A stretch of DNA of 64,000 nucleotides from Rhizobium sp. ASV8 (GCF_016429255.1 NZ_JAELUG010000003.1:1-64000); one strand, 5' to 3'. Positions 32,722 to 41,793 are shown, counted from the stretch's first letter. The notes: a model not told the origin generated them from the letters alone. Program-made: numbers and translations.

Positions 32722-34020
32722 ATGAGCGGCTATCAGATGGATGACAAAAGCGCTGTCGTGGAATCGTCGAAGCCACGACTACTGGAAATTCTCGGGCCGG
32801 GCCTGGTGACCGGCGCCTCGGACGATGACCCGAGCGGAATAGCAACCTATTCGCAGGCCGGGGCACAATTCGGCTACACTGCCAGTTGGACTTTGATATT
32901 GACCTATCCGCTGATGGTCGCCGTGCAGGTGATCAGCGCGCGGATCGGACGGACCACTGGCAGGGGATTGGCCGGCAGCATGGCAAAATGCTATCCGGGC
33001 TGGGTTGGCGTGGCTGTTACGGTTCCCCTGCTGATTGCCAATGTCATCAACCTTGGCGCCGACCTCGGCGCAATGGGCGACGCGGCAAAGCTGCTGATGA
33101 GCGGTTATGCGCTCCTCTATGTCGCGGCATTCGGTTTCATTTGCGTCATTTTGCAGATGCTTCTCAAATACAAGCGCTATGTGGCTGTCTTGAAGTGGCT
33201 GAGCCTTGCATTGCTTTCCTACATTGCAACATTGTTCGTCGTTCATATCGACTGGTCCAATTTTGCGCGTGGGCTGCTGCTGCCGACATTCAGGCTTGAC
33301 GCGAATTACTGGTCGATGATCGTTGCAATCTTCGGGACGACTATCAGCCCCTATCTGTTTTTCTGGCAGGCCTCCCAGGAGGCTGAAGACCTGAAGGAAA
33401 AGCCTCGCGAGGAGGCATTGATAGAGCACCCTCAGGAAGCAAGGAAAGCGAACACGCGCATCACGCTTGATACCCTGATTGGCATGGCAGCCTCCAATGT
33501 CGTTGCACTCGCCATTATCACGACGACCGCCGCCACACTCAACAAGGCAGGGAAGACCGATATTGAGAGCTCCGTCGATGCAGCCAAGGCGATCGAACCG
33601 CTTGCCGGGCATTTCGCCAAAATCATCTTCGCAACGGGCATCATCGGAACAGGTCTTTTGGCCGTGCCGGTTCTTGCTGGTTCGGCGGCCTATGCCGTTG
33701 GCGAGGCGGCACGATGGAAAGTCGGGCTGTCACGTGAACCGAGCGAAGCAAAGGCCTTCTACGCGACCCTCGGTCTGGCGACCGTCGTCGGCATGCTGTT
33801 GAACTTTACGCCAATCCCACCGATGAAGGCATTGTTCTGGAGCGCAGTGATCAACGGCGTGGTTGCTGTTCCCGTTATGGTGATCTTGATGCTGATCGCC
33901 TCCAATCAAAAGGTCATGAAGCAGTTTGTTATCGGCGGTGGGTTGAAGGCGCTTGGCTGGGCGTCCTGTCTAGCCATGCTTCTGGCGGTTGTCGGCATGG
34001 CGGTGACCGCGTTCTTGTAA
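32722..34020 (+). CDS. Nramp-family divalent-metal transporter, divergent
   Basis: 432 residues with about eleven hydrophobic segments, an integral inner-membrane protein. The first helix reads GASDDDPSGIATYSQAG where classical Mn/Fe Nramp proteins have DPGN. The sixth helix reads GTTISPYLFFWQASQEAED where the classical MPH metal-binding motif is expected. It therefore belongs to the superfamily but lacks the usual metal-coordinating Asn and Met, so the transported ion may differ. GGAGG precedes ATG 32722. The frame extends to 32653, but the shorter start is better. It stands alone. Confidence 0.85.
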   Translation: MSGYQMDDKSAVVESSKPRLLEILGPGLVTGASDDDPSGIATYSQAGAQFGYTASWTLILTYPLMVAVQVISARIGRTTGRGLAGSMAKCYPGWVGVAVTVPLLIANVINLGADLGAMGDAAKLLMSGYALLYVAAFGFICVILQMLLKYKRYVAVLKWLSLALLSYIATLFVVHIDWSNFARGLLLPTFRLDANYWSMIVAIFGTTISPYLFFWQASQEAEDLKEKPREEALIEHPQEARKANTRITLDTLIGMAASNVVALAIITTTAATLNKAGKTDIESSVDAAKAIEPLAGHFAKIIFATGIIGTGLLAVPVLAGSAAYAVGEAARWKVGLSREPSEAKAFYATLGLATVVGMLLNFTPIPPMKALFWSAVINGVVAVPVMVILMLIASNQKVMKQFVIGGGLKALGWASCLAMLLAVVGMAVTAFL

Positions 34021-34116
34021 GGAGCAGCCAGGATCGAAAACGTCCGGCTTGGCAAAGATTGGTACTCCTCTGGAACAGAAGGGTTCGACAGGGATTACTA
34101 TCCGAAGGAGAATTCG

Positions 34117-34617
34117 ATGGCCGAGGAAGACAAGATTGTAGAGGTGACCGTAATCACGGATGAGGGAGATCGGGTTCCCGTCGGTATCATGAATGCAAAA
34201 CAGGCTGCGTCGCTACCCGACGAAATGGACGTCAATGTTTGTGATCCGAACCGGGAAGCGGTTGCGACCAGTGGCACTGCCGATCCGCAGAAGCAACAGC
34301 TCGAAAGGCGTCATGTCGTTCGTGCTGACGGACGTGAGCAATTCTCACGTTTCCCGGCGCCGACAAAAGAAGGGCCAGCGGCACGCGTTACAGAGGCAAG
34401 GATCGCTGCGCGCGAGGTCTTGGACGAGCTAGTGGCTTTGGCAAACGAGGCGGGCTGGGGAACCCGGGAAATCATCTCCGCTATTATCGGTGCAGCACAA
34501 GAGGTGATGGACGCCAATGAGCGTGATCCTGATCCGGCAGACGATCCCATCACGCCAGACCCTTTGCCGAAGAAGTCGGCGCGGGGCGATGAAAGCTTGC
34601 AGCCAAGAACCCGATGA
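34117..34617 (+). CDS. Conserved protein of unknown function upstream of the receiver-cupin gene
   Basis: 166 residues, soluble and acidic. A helical part (about 90-135: ARIAAREVLDELVALANEAG then REIISAIIGAAQEVMDAN) is flanked by polar, probably flexible ends. AAGGAG precedes the ATG. Its TGA overlaps the ATG of the receiver-cupin gene (ATGA at 34614-34617), so the two are translationally coupled and may act together. No family recognised. Confidence 0.7.
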   Translation: MAEEDKIVEVTVITDEGDRVPVGIMNAKQAASLPDEMDVNVCDPNREAVATSGTADPQKQQLERRHVVRADGREQFSRFPAPTKEGPAARVTEARIAAREVLDELVALANEAGWGTREIISAIIGAAQEVMDANERDPDPADDPITPDPLPKKSARGDESLQPRTR

Positions 34618-35378
34618 ACCACTGGTTGATTTTGCGGCCGATGGAAATCAAGAACCTGAATGGAATTGCATACCCCATAGCTCTTGTCGTCGATGACGAA
34701 CCCCTTATCCGGATGGACACGGCGGACATCATTTCGGAGGCCGGGTATCATGTCATCGAAGCGGCTTCGGCCGACGAAGCGCTAAAGTTCATCGAAGACT
34801 ACGGCGCGCTGGCGCTGCTCTTCACTGACGTGAATACCGGAGGCGACATTGACGGGTTCGAGCTCGCCCGCACAGTCACCGAACGCTGGCCCGAGACCCA
34901 GATCGTCGTTGCGTCGGGTGAACGGCTCCCCAGAGACGAAGACATGCCGAGGAATGCGCGCTTCATTCGCAAACCGTTCGCCGCGCACGCGGTACTGGAG
35001 GCGTTGCAGGAACAAAGGAAACAAACGATGAAAGTTCGAAAATTCAGCGTCACCGACGCGAATCTCGTTCGATCTCCGGGACAGGATGGCGACATATATG
35101 TTGGAAATCTGGTGGATGAGCGGCATGGGGGCCCGATCACCATCGGGTACGGTCGCTACGCACCTGATCAGACGTTGACCGAAACAATGGCCGTCGATGA
35201 CGTCATGATTGTCCTGGAGGGGCAGCTTGCCGTGTCGACGGGCGCCGGGACCGTGACAGCGGGGCCGGGCGATATCGTCTACATGCCCAAGGGTGAGGCG
35301 GTGACCATTTCGACAAAGGGGGAAGGGGCACTCACCGCCTATGTAACCTATCCGCATTGGGCCGTAGCCCACGACTAG
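34614..35378 (+). CDS. Response-regulator receiver fused to a EutQ-like cupin
   Basis: 254 residues. The N-terminal receiver (about 20-135) has ALVVDDEPLIRMD, a phosphoacceptor Asp in LFTDVNTGGDIDG and the Lys in FIRKPF. The C-terminal part (139-254) is a cupin: SVTDANLVRSPGQDGDIYVGN, ETMAVDDVMIVLEGQLAVS and AGPGDIVYMPKGEAV, which resembles ethanolamine-utilization EutQ cupins. The frame is continuous. An internal ATG at 35028, with AAAGGA 9 nt upstream, begins exactly at the cupin, so a stand-alone cupin could also be made. A receiver with a cupin output is unusual. Confidence 0.82.
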   Translation: MNHWLILRPMEIKNLNGIAYPIALVVDDEPLIRMDTADIISEAGYHVIEAASADEALKFIEDYGALALLFTDVNTGGDIDGFELARTVTERWPETQIVVASGERLPRDEDMPRNARFIRKPFAAHAVLEALQEQRKQTMKVRKFSVTDANLVRSPGQDGDIYVGNLVDERHGGPITIGYGRYAPDQTLTETMAVDDVMIVLEGQLAVSTGAGTVTAGPGDIVYMPKGEAVTISTKGEGALTAYVTYPHWAVAHD

Positions 35379-35630
35379 TCCGCACGGCACCGCTCTTGCG
35401 ACCAAAAGCGGCTTGGAGGCACTCACATCGGTCGTAGACGGGAGGGGTAAACGGCAGGGTCGGCCCGCGAGGCCGAGCTTTGGCTGGTTGCAACGTCCAA
35501 GCGGCGACGGCCTTCTATTCTATCAGCGCATCGACTTTGGCGACGGTTTCGGACGTTTCCTTGGTTTCCGTTCTGAGGTTGCATCAAACCTGTATTGAAA
35601 ACATGACGCTGATTGCCGATGTCGATACGA
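35379..35630. other. Intergenic region without recognisable genes
   Basis: Nothing gene-like was seen between the receiver-cupin stop and the small minus-strand frame at 35631. Confidence 0.4.
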
Positions 35631-35819
35631 TCATCTCTTGATCGCCGGCTTTGCGACTGCACTTTGGTTAAGGACGTGGTCTCGGAAGCTAGAGACAGAA
35701 GCGAGATTGACTAAATTGAGTTTCGGGCTTCCTTCCGAGAGCTCGCATCGTAAACGTTGATGCGCCTCGTCAATGCCGATGGCCGGTCGATCCAAAGTGG
35801 ATAAGCTTTCGAATCGCAA
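35631..35819 (-). CDS. Possible 62-residue protein with TTG start
   Basis: Protein-like composition throughout: TLDRPAIGIDEAHQRLRCEL, SVSSFRDHVLNQSAVAKP. The only start is TTG at 35819, and the ribosome site is weak. Unknown family. Confidence 0.35.
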   Translation of the reverse strand: MRFESLSTLDRPAIGIDEAHQRLRCELSEGSPKLNLVNLASVSSFRDHVLNQSAVAKPAIKR

Positions 35820-35883
35820 GCCGCGCAGATTGATCTGCTGAATGGCAAATTAAACCCTGGCACTGAGTGAACAGGGGCCGTCC

Positions 35884-35959
<76 letters not shown>

Positions 35960-36067
35960 GCACTGCGACGTTTGCGTCTGTCGTCGGCGTATAAACAGGA
36001 GAAGCGTCATTGTCTAGGCCGGAACTTGCAGATTTCTGGCCATCTCATCGATGGAATGCGGGAGGCC

Positions 36068-36811
36068 CTATTTGTCCGGGCGTGTCTTCAGGCCCGCAAC
36101 AATATGTTGAGCTAGTCTGTCGTAATCGCCACCAAAATGATGGCCACCGGGCATGCCGATCACCTTTACTCCCGTGCGCAGCAGGGCTGGGCAGGCATTA
36201 TCGTGATCGTCATCCTTGCCGTAAACGCATTGGACTATCCCCGGTCTAATTGAGCTGACATCATCGACCGGATTGCCGCCCTTGCCTTCGGTTTGAAACC
36301 CAAGCCAGCCCTTAAGGGAGATCACATAGTCGACCTTGTGCGACAGGGACAAGAGTGAAATTGCCCTGACCTTCGCCTTCTGCTTTAGGCTCAGCCTATT
36401 GTAGCTCGCCGGCATCACATCTGCGCCAAAGGAGTAGCCGACAAGAAGAACATGGTGCACCTTCAGCCGCTTGGTATAGTAGTCGATGATGCGGCCGAGA
36501 TCTCCGGCCGTCTTCCGGGCGGTCCGCCCGGACCAGAAATAGCGGAGCGAATCTAGCCCTACGACCGGAATACCCGCGTTCCGCAAAGCGCTGCCGACCT
36601 CCTCATCGAGATCTTGCCATCCACCATCGCCCGAATAGAGGATGGCGAGCGTATCCTGGGTAGGTTTGCCGTTGATGACGTGGACCGGAAGATCTGGCGG
36701 CACGGCTTCGCGAGGCAGTCGCTTGGCTGCTGTCCCGTCTTGTTGCGCATTTGCGGGCCCGCCCACGATCGCAAGCATGGCAATCAAAACGGCTGCATAT
36801 TTCAGGATCAT
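36068..36811 (-). CDS. VirJ/AcvB-like periplasmic serine hydrolase
   Basis: 247 residues. A signal peptide (MILKYAAVLIAMLAIVGGPANA) precedes an alpha/beta-hydrolase fold. YSGDGGWQDLDEEVGSAL is the family's signature start, HHVLLVGYSFGADVMP carries the nucleophile Ser, and a His in MPGGHHFGGD near the end completes the likely triad. The size equals Agrobacterium VirJ, or the C-terminal half of AcvB. AcvB-type proteins hydrolyse lysyl-phosphatidylglycerol in the periplasm and support virulence and acid tolerance; VirJ overlaps in function. No type IV secretion genes are nearby, so a lipid-hydrolase role is the better guess. Confidence 0.87.
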   Translation of the reverse strand: MILKYAAVLIAMLAIVGGPANAQQDGTAAKRLPREAVPPDLPVHVINGKPTQDTLAILYSGDGGWQDLDEEVGSALRNAGIPVVGLDSLRYFWSGRTARKTAGDLGRIIDYYTKRLKVHHVLLVGYSFGADVMPASYNRLSLKQKAKVRAISLLSLSHKVDYVISLKGWLGFQTEGKGGNPVDDVSSIRPGIVQCVYGKDDDHDNACPALLRTGVKVIGMPGGHHFGGDYDRLAQHIVAGLKTRPDK

Positions 36812-37041
36812 CTGTAGAGGGCCTCGTTCAATGAAACCTCTCTATATCGCTAGACGCTTGCGGAAAATATGGCCCTCCTGATATCGGCCGATGTCGCGCC
36901 GTCATTGGCTGCGCGCTACATCGCCCATCCAATGCGCATCTTAGAAAGCAAATCTATCTGATATTGCTGTTGCTCTTGCGGTTCACGGAGGTGCAACCGT
37001 TCACATCCCTCAACAGCAAATCATGCTCCCAGGAGCCAATG
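36812..37041. other. Short intergenic region
   Basis: Upstream of the VirJ-like gene and 3' to the ProC-like gene. No repeats or operators seen. Confidence 0.3.
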
Positions 37042-37821
37042 CTACGCCCCCTCGATGCGAGCCAGAACGCGTCCCAGAGCCGTGGCCAGGGCTTCACGAC
37101 CGCCTTTCGTCTCGAAATCCGATAGAACTTGTTCGTTCAGACCGCCAATCGTCGCGAATTCTGTGCTGAGTGCCGCGAAAGAGGTCACGTCAGGCCGGAG
37201 CGCCCGTTGTGCAAGGCTTGCAAAGAGTGGTGCGATATAGGCTTGGCCCTTTGCCCTATCGAGCCCATGAGCCGCCAGCCAATCCGTCGTCGTCTCCATA
37301 ATGCCGAAATAGGTCGACATCATCGCGCTGGCTGCGGCGAGCAGATCATATTCTCTTTTGGAGCCGCATTGGACAGCAGTCCCGAGCACATCGAAGAGCG
37401 CGGCGACCTCAGTGTCAGGGGGGTAAAGGGCGGTTACGCCCTGCCGATCTGCGACGAATGGCAATGGGATTGCCTGGACGATCTTGACATCGGCTGCGAT
37501 CCAGTTCCGCAATTTCCTATGCTCTGTCGCTGCGATGAGGCTGATGACCGACTGACCATCCTTGAGCACAAGTCCGCTCACGACTTCTTCGGCGATTTGC
37601 GGCCTGATGGCCAACACGAGGACGTCGCTTCGGTTGACGACGTCCTGGTTGTCGGCTGCGACAAAAACGGTGTCGAACTCAGCGTCAAGTCTAGCGGCAA
37701 CCTCCGCGTTGCGCGGTGAAACGTAGATCTCGGAGACATAGGCTGGCGTGGTCAATAGACCGCGTACCATCGCTTCGGTAATCGCGCCTGTTCCAACAAA
37801 GCCAATGCGTTTTATGGTCAC
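37042..37821 (-). CDS. Pyrroline-carboxylate reductase-like protein (ProC family)
   Basis: 259 residues. NAD(P)-binding Rossmann motif RIGFVGTGAITEAMVRGL at the N-terminus, LVLAIRPQ in the middle, and a helical C-terminal domain (GLDRAKGQAYIAPLFASLAQ). GTG start with GGAG in the preceding gene's end; the gap to the GntR gene is 3 nt, so the two form an operon. Next to the hydroxyproline-type cluster it may reduce delta-1-pyrroline-2-carboxylate or -5-carboxylate to proline. The substrate is inferred from context only. Confidence 0.83.
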   Translation of the reverse strand: MTIKRIGFVGTGAITEAMVRGLLTTPAYVSEIYVSPRNAEVAARLDAEFDTVFVAADNQDVVNRSDVLVLAIRPQIAEEVVSGLVLKDGQSVISLIAATEHRKLRNWIAADVKIVQAIPLPFVADRQGVTALYPPDTEVAALFDVLGTAVQCGSKREYDLLAAASAMMSTYFGIMETTTDWLAAHGLDRAKGQAYIAPLFASLAQRALRPDVTSFAALSTEFATIGGLNEQVLSDFETKGGREALATALGRVLARIEGA

Positions 37822-37824
37822 AAT

Positions 37825-38544
37825 CTACTCCGCAGCTCGCAATGGGCCGAGCGCGACGTCGGTCGTATAGTTCTCGCGCATGAAATTGATGAAGTTGTCT
37901 TGAAACTGGCGAGTATGAGCATGCGCAAGCTCGTCGGCGAGGTCGACGTTCTTGTCGCGGATGGCTTCGAGCATGTAACTGTGCTCATCCGTCAGAAGAT
38001 AGCCTTCGTGGGTCCTTTCGAGATATTCGAAATGCAGATGAAGCATGCGCTGGCCCTGTGACAGCAGCCTTTCGTAAAACGAGGCCAAGTACTGGTTCTT
38101 GCCAGCATAGGCGATCGCCATATGGAATTCTTTGTTCGCCTCCGACATCGCCAGATGGTTTCCCGTCTTCACCGCGGCTTCGAAAGACTTCTGCCGTTTG
38201 GCGATGAGCTTCAAGTCAGGCTCCGTCCTCAACGCCGCCGCGAGACGCGTGTTCATGCGCTGGGCAATGTCGAGCGCTTCAACATATTTGGGAAAGGTCG
38301 CCACCTCGATCGGTGCGACGATGGTGCTGCGGTTGGAAAGCGTCACCACGAGCTCGTCCGCGCCCAGGCGGATCAGCGCCTCCCGTACTGGTGATCGCGA
38401 CATGTCGAAACGTTCGGCCAGGCTCATCTCGTCGAGCAGCTGGCCAGGTGGCAGGGTCAGGGCAAGGATCTCGTTGCGCAGCGTTTCATAGACGCTTTTC
38501 CATCCGGTTCCCCGGACCCGTTTCACTTCGGAGTCGTCAGACAC
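37825..38544 (-). CDS. GntR-family regulator, FadR/FCD type
   Basis: 239 residues. The winged helix-turn-helix (about 15-80: SVYETLRNEILALTLPPGQ, RFDMSRSPVREALIRL) is followed by an all-helical FCD ligand-binding domain (95-225) with conserved Asp/His residues. It starts at GTG 38544 with AAAGGGA upstream. It is divergent from the ABC operon, so it most likely represses or activates that operon in response to its substrate, as HypR does for hydroxyproline in Sinorhizobium. Confidence 0.9.
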   Translation of the reverse strand: MSDDSEVKRVRGTGWKSVYETLRNEILALTLPPGQLLDEMSLAERFDMSRSPVREALIRLGADELVVTLSNRSTIVAPIEVATFPKYVEALDIAQRMNTRLAAALRTEPDLKLIAKRQKSFEAAVKTGNHLAMSEANKEFHMAIAYAGKNQYLASFYERLLSQGQRMLHLHFEYLERTHEGYLLTDEHSYMLEAIRDKNVDLADELAHAHTRQFQDNFINFMRENYTTDVALGPLRAAE

Positions 38545-38623
38545 TTAAGTCCCTTTCATTCGTAGCCGCGGTATTGGGCCAGAAAAACCACACGTCGGCA
38601 ATGTAATTTTTCTTCTTGACTTT

Positions 38624-38661
38624 GTCGACACGCTGTTGACATTAATTGCTCAGTCGACACG
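38624..38661. promoter_or_regulatory. Candidate GntR operator pair and promoter
   Basis: GTCGACACG occurs twice (38624-38632 and 38653-38661), 29 nt apart, about three helical turns on the same face. Two TTGAC elements (38616, 38636) lie between or beside them. This is the divergent control region of the regulator and the transport operon. Confidence 0.4.
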
Positions 38662-38741
38662 AAGCCGACAACAAAAACGACAAGAACGGTTCAAGCCGAC
38701 GAGTGGAACCGCGCTTCGCGCACAGCAAAAGAGGAATGCCG

Positions 38742-39575
38742 ATGCTTTCGAAGATGATGACGTCCGCCTTGCGGGCGCTGCCTGCGCTCGCCCTGTTGGG
38801 AGGTCTTTCAACCACAGCAGCTCACGCTCAAACCGCGGAGGGATATTGGCAGGGCGTCCAGAAAGCCGGCGTCTTGAAGTGCGGTGCGGCCGTTGCTCCG
38901 CCCTATGTGATGCGCGATCCCGCAACCGGTGAGTACTCCGGTTTCTTCGCCGATCTCTGCAAGGAATTTGCCGACGTCCTCAAGGTGAAGCCCGAATTCG
39001 TCGACACCACCTGGGACAATATCGTTGCCGGGCTGCAGGCCGGAAAGTGGGACATGTCTCTCGCCCTGAACCGGACCACGGTTCGCGCCATGGCCGTTCG
39101 CTTTTCGGTTCCCGCGATGGAATACCAGATCTCGCTTGCCTATAACAAAAACAATCCGAAGATCCCCGCCGGCGCCTCGTCCGTGGCGGATCTCGACAAG
39201 TCCGGCCTTACAATGGCGGTCATGTCCGGGACAGTTCAGGACAAGGCGATCTCAGCTGCGGTGAAGACCGCGACGATCATGCGCCTTCCGGGGAACGATG
39301 AAACCCGGCTGGCCGTCGTCTCGAAGCGGGCCGACGTGCTGGTCGATGCTTCCGATACCAACCAGCTGTTCACCCAATCAAATCCGGACTGGGCAGTTGC
39401 GATGAACCCGAAGCCGGCGCTGGCCAAGCAGGGGGTCGCATTTGGTCTCCCACACCAGCTTTCGGACGCCGATGTCGAGGTTGTGAACATCTTCCTGGAA
39501 GAGAAGGTAGCCACCGGACATGTCGACGAACTCATTCGCAAGGCCGTCGATGAAGTCCTCAAGGCCGCCAAGTAA
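38742..39575 (+). CDS. Amino-acid ABC transporter substrate-binding protein (family 3)
   Basis: 277 residues. A signal peptide (SALRALPALALLGGLSTTAAHAQ) is followed by the SBP_bac_3 fold: VLKCGAAVAPPYVMRDPATG, GFFADLCKEFADVLKV, VAGLQAGKWDMSLA. The preferred start is ATG 38742, with GAGGA 6 nt upstream (ATG 38736 overlaps that site). First gene of the catabolic operon. A strong stem-loop follows it, typical for binding-protein genes that are expressed above the rest of the transporter. Confidence 0.9.
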   Translation: MLSKMMTSALRALPALALLGGLSTTAAHAQTAEGYWQGVQKAGVLKCGAAVAPPYVMRDPATGEYSGFFADLCKEFADVLKVKPEFVDTTWDNIVAGLQAGKWDMSLALNRTTVRAMAVRFSVPAMEYQISLAYNKNNPKIPAGASSVADLDKSGLTMAVMSGTVQDKAISAAVKTATIMRLPGNDETRLAVVSKRADVLVDASDTNQLFTQSNPDWAVAMNPKPALAKQGVAFGLPHQLSDADVEVVNIFLEEKVATGHVDELIRKAVDEVLKAAK

Positions 39576-39583
39576 TCTCGCCG

Positions 39584-39606
39584 GGCCGGCGCGATCCGTG
39601 CCGGCC
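39584..39606 (+). terminator. Intercistronic stem-loop after the binding protein
   Basis: GGCCGGC/GCCGGCC with a 9-nt loop, 9 nt after the stop. Likely an mRNA-stabilising or partial termination hairpin. Confidence 0.6.
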
Positions 39607-39636
39607 TCTTCCAACCTCGATCATCCGAGAGTGGCC

Positions 39637-40413
39637 ATGACTATGTCCTTCAGCCTTCCCCTCGTGAAAATGCAAGGCCTGCACAAAAGCTACGGGCCCA
39701 TCCAGGTGCTCAAGGGCATCGACATTGAAATGAAGCCCGGCGAGCGCGTCGTCGTCATCGGCCCAAGTGGCGGTGGGAAAAGCACGCTGCTCCGAGTGAT
39801 GATGGGCCTGGAAAAGATCGATAGCGGTTCGATCAGCTTCGATGGGAAGCCGTACATCTCGTCTGCGGCCATCGATAGCAAGACGGTGATCGATACCAAT
39901 GTTCGCCGCTCGATCGGCATGGTGTTTCAGCACTACACGCTGTTCCCCCACCTGAACGTGCTCCAGAACCTCGTGCTTGCGCCTTGCAAGGTTCGCGGTG
40001 AGCCGAGGTCAAAGGCGGAGGGGCGGGCTCAGGCGCTGCTGGAGCGGTTCGGCCTCGCCGCCAAGGCGAAGGCCTATCCGGCGCAGCTTTCCGGCGGCCA
40101 GAAACAGCGCGTCGCGATAGCTCGTGCACTTATGCTCGATCCTAAGCTCATGCTTTTCGACGAGGTGACGTCGGCTCTGGATCCCGAGCTGGTGAGCGAG
40201 GTCGAGCAGGTCATCCTGCAGCTTGCGGCCCAGAACATGCCGATGATGATCGTGACGCACGATATGTGGTTCGCCAAGAACATTGCATCGCGTGTGATCT
40301 TCTGTGCCGGGGGCGTGGTTGTCGAGGACGGTCCGCCGGAGCAGGTCCTCGGTTCCCCGCGGGAGGAGCGAACGAAGGAATTCATCGACCGCGTCTTCCA
40401 TATCAAGCAGTAG
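39637..40413 (+). CDS. Amino-acid ABC transporter ATP-binding protein
   Basis: 258 residues of the GlnQ/HisP type. Walker A GPSGGGKST, Q-loop GMVFQHYTLFPH, signature LSGGQKQRVAIA, Walker B LMLFDEVTSALDPE and switch His in VTHD are all intact. ATG 39637 (a second ATG is two codons on) has GAGAG upstream. It powers the two permeases that follow. Confidence 0.93.
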   Translation: MTMSFSLPLVKMQGLHKSYGPIQVLKGIDIEMKPGERVVVIGPSGGGKSTLLRVMMGLEKIDSGSISFDGKPYISSAAIDSKTVIDTNVRRSIGMVFQHYTLFPHLNVLQNLVLAPCKVRGEPRSKAEGRAQALLERFGLAAKAKAYPAQLSGGQKQRVAIARALMLDPKLMLFDEVTSALDPELVSEVEQVILQLAAQNMPMMIVTHDMWFAKNIASRVIFCAGGVVVEDGPPEQVLGSPREERTKEFIDRVFHIKQ

Positions 40414-40424
40414 GGAGGCGAAGG

Positions 40425-41087
40425 ATGAACTATTTGTTCGACTTCAATGCGGTCTCGATCGCTCCGCTGCTGAAGGGGCTTTGGGTTTCGCTGGAACTGA
40501 CGGCGGCGGCCAACATCATCGGCATTGTCTTTGGTTTCGGTCTGGCGCTTCTGATCATGAGCCCGTTCAGGGTCATCCGGTTGCCCTTCATGCTCTTTGT
40601 CGAGTTCTTTCGCTGCACGCCGGCGATCATCCAGATCGTCTGGATTTTCTACTGCGTGCCGATGCTCTTCAACGTCTTCCTCGACCCGATCACGATGGGA
40701 GTGCTGGCGCTCGGCTTGAATCTGATGGCGTTTAATGCCGAAGCCTATCGCGCATCCATTCAGGCGGTGCCGCGCGAGCAGATCGACGCGGGGATCGCCC
40801 TTGGCCTCAATCCCTTGCAGCGCATCCTCTACATCGTTTTTCCAACGGCGTTTCGCGCATCCATACCGGTGCTTCTGACCAATGGCATCGTGATCTTCCA
40901 GCAGAGCGCGCTCGTTGCCATCGTTGCGATCCAGGATCTGATGTACCAGGGCAAATCCCTGGCCACGGAAACCTATCGTCCCATCGAGACCTTCACGGTG
41001 GTGGCCTTGATCTACTTCGCGGTCTCGTTCCCCGTAACCCAGATCGTCGGCCTGCTCGAGCGGCGCCGCCAACTTCTCGTCAGCTAG
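40425..41087 (+). CDS. Amino-acid ABC transporter permease
   Basis: 220 residues, about five membrane helices, HisMQ type. The EAA-loop for contact with the ATPase reads YRASIQAVPREQIDAGIALGL followed by NPLQ. GGGAGGCGAAGG lies just before the ATG, 11 nt after the ATPase stop. It pairs with the next gene as a heterodimer. Confidence 0.92.
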   Translation: MNYLFDFNAVSIAPLLKGLWVSLELTAAANIIGIVFGFGLALLIMSPFRVIRLPFMLFVEFFRCTPAIIQIVWIFYCVPMLFNVFLDPITMGVLALGLNLMAFNAEAYRASIQAVPREQIDAGIALGLNPLQRILYIVFPTAFRASIPVLLTNGIVIFQQSALVAIVAIQDLMYQGKSLATETYRPIETFTVVALIYFAVSFPVTQIVGLLERRRQLLVS

Positions 41088-41097
41088 GAGCATCGAA

Positions 41098-41763
41098 ATG
41101 GCACTCGATTTTTCGGTCCTCCTCAAATTCGAACATGCGCTTCTGCTCGGGCTCTGGATGACCATCAAACTGACGGTGATCTGCATCGTTCTCGGCTGCT
41201 CTCTGGGGTTCCTTACCGGTCTTGCCCGGACATCACGCAGCATTGCCCTTCGTGCGATCGCGGGCATTTATGTCGAGTTCTTCAGGGGCACCCCGGTCCT
41301 TATTCAGCTCTTCTGGATATTCTTCTGCCTTCCGCTCCTCCTCGGCGTCGAGCTTTCCAATCTGACCTCCGGGGTGATCGCACTGACGCTCTACATGGGC
41401 GCCATCACCAGCGAGACGTTCCGTGCAAGCCTGAGATCGATCGGCCCGGAGCAGCTGGACGCCTGCGTCGCTCTCGGATTGCCGCGGAACGTTCAGGTCA
41501 TCAGCGTCGTGCTTCCGCAGGCGGTGCTCCGGGCGATCCCGACGCTTTTGTCGAACTGCGTGAGCCTGTTCAAGGAGAGTGCGCTGGTTTCGGCCGTCGG
41601 CATGGCGGACCTGATGTTCGTTGGTCAAAACATCTCCAACAATACGGCCAGGCCAGTAGAAGTCCTCACCGTCGTTGCTCTGATCTACTTCGTGATCGCC
41701 TTCCCGCTGACGCGCGCAGTCTCGGTCGTCGAGGGCCGAATACTCAAGAAACTCGCCATCTAA
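41098..41763 (+). CDS. Amino-acid ABC transporter permease
   Basis: 221 residues, second HisMQ-type permease. The EAA-loop reads FRASLRSIGPEQLDACVALGL. AGGAG precedes the ATG, 10 nt after the first permease. About five membrane helices. Confidence 0.92.
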   Translation: MALDFSVLLKFEHALLLGLWMTIKLTVICIVLGCSLGFLTGLARTSRSIALRAIAGIYVEFFRGTPVLIQLFWIFFCLPLLLGVELSNLTSGVIALTLYMGAITSETFRASLRSIGPEQLDACVALGLPRNVQVISVVLPQAVLRAIPTLLSNCVSLFKESALVSAVGMADLMFVGQNISNNTARPVEVLTVVALIYFVIAFPLTRAVSVVEGRILKKLAI

Positions 41764-41793
41764 ACGCATCTGCTTCAAATACAGGAGACTCCC

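Noticed and set aside
34072..34096. GGAAC-N16-GATT before the 166-residue gene
   Set aside because: Two mismatches in the -10 box; too weak to list as an EcfG promoter.
40074..41267. 397-codon minus-strand frame, and a 503-codon one at 41233-42744
   Set aside because: Antisense to the ATPase, permease and DapA-like genes, with Asp/Arg/His-rich shadow composition.
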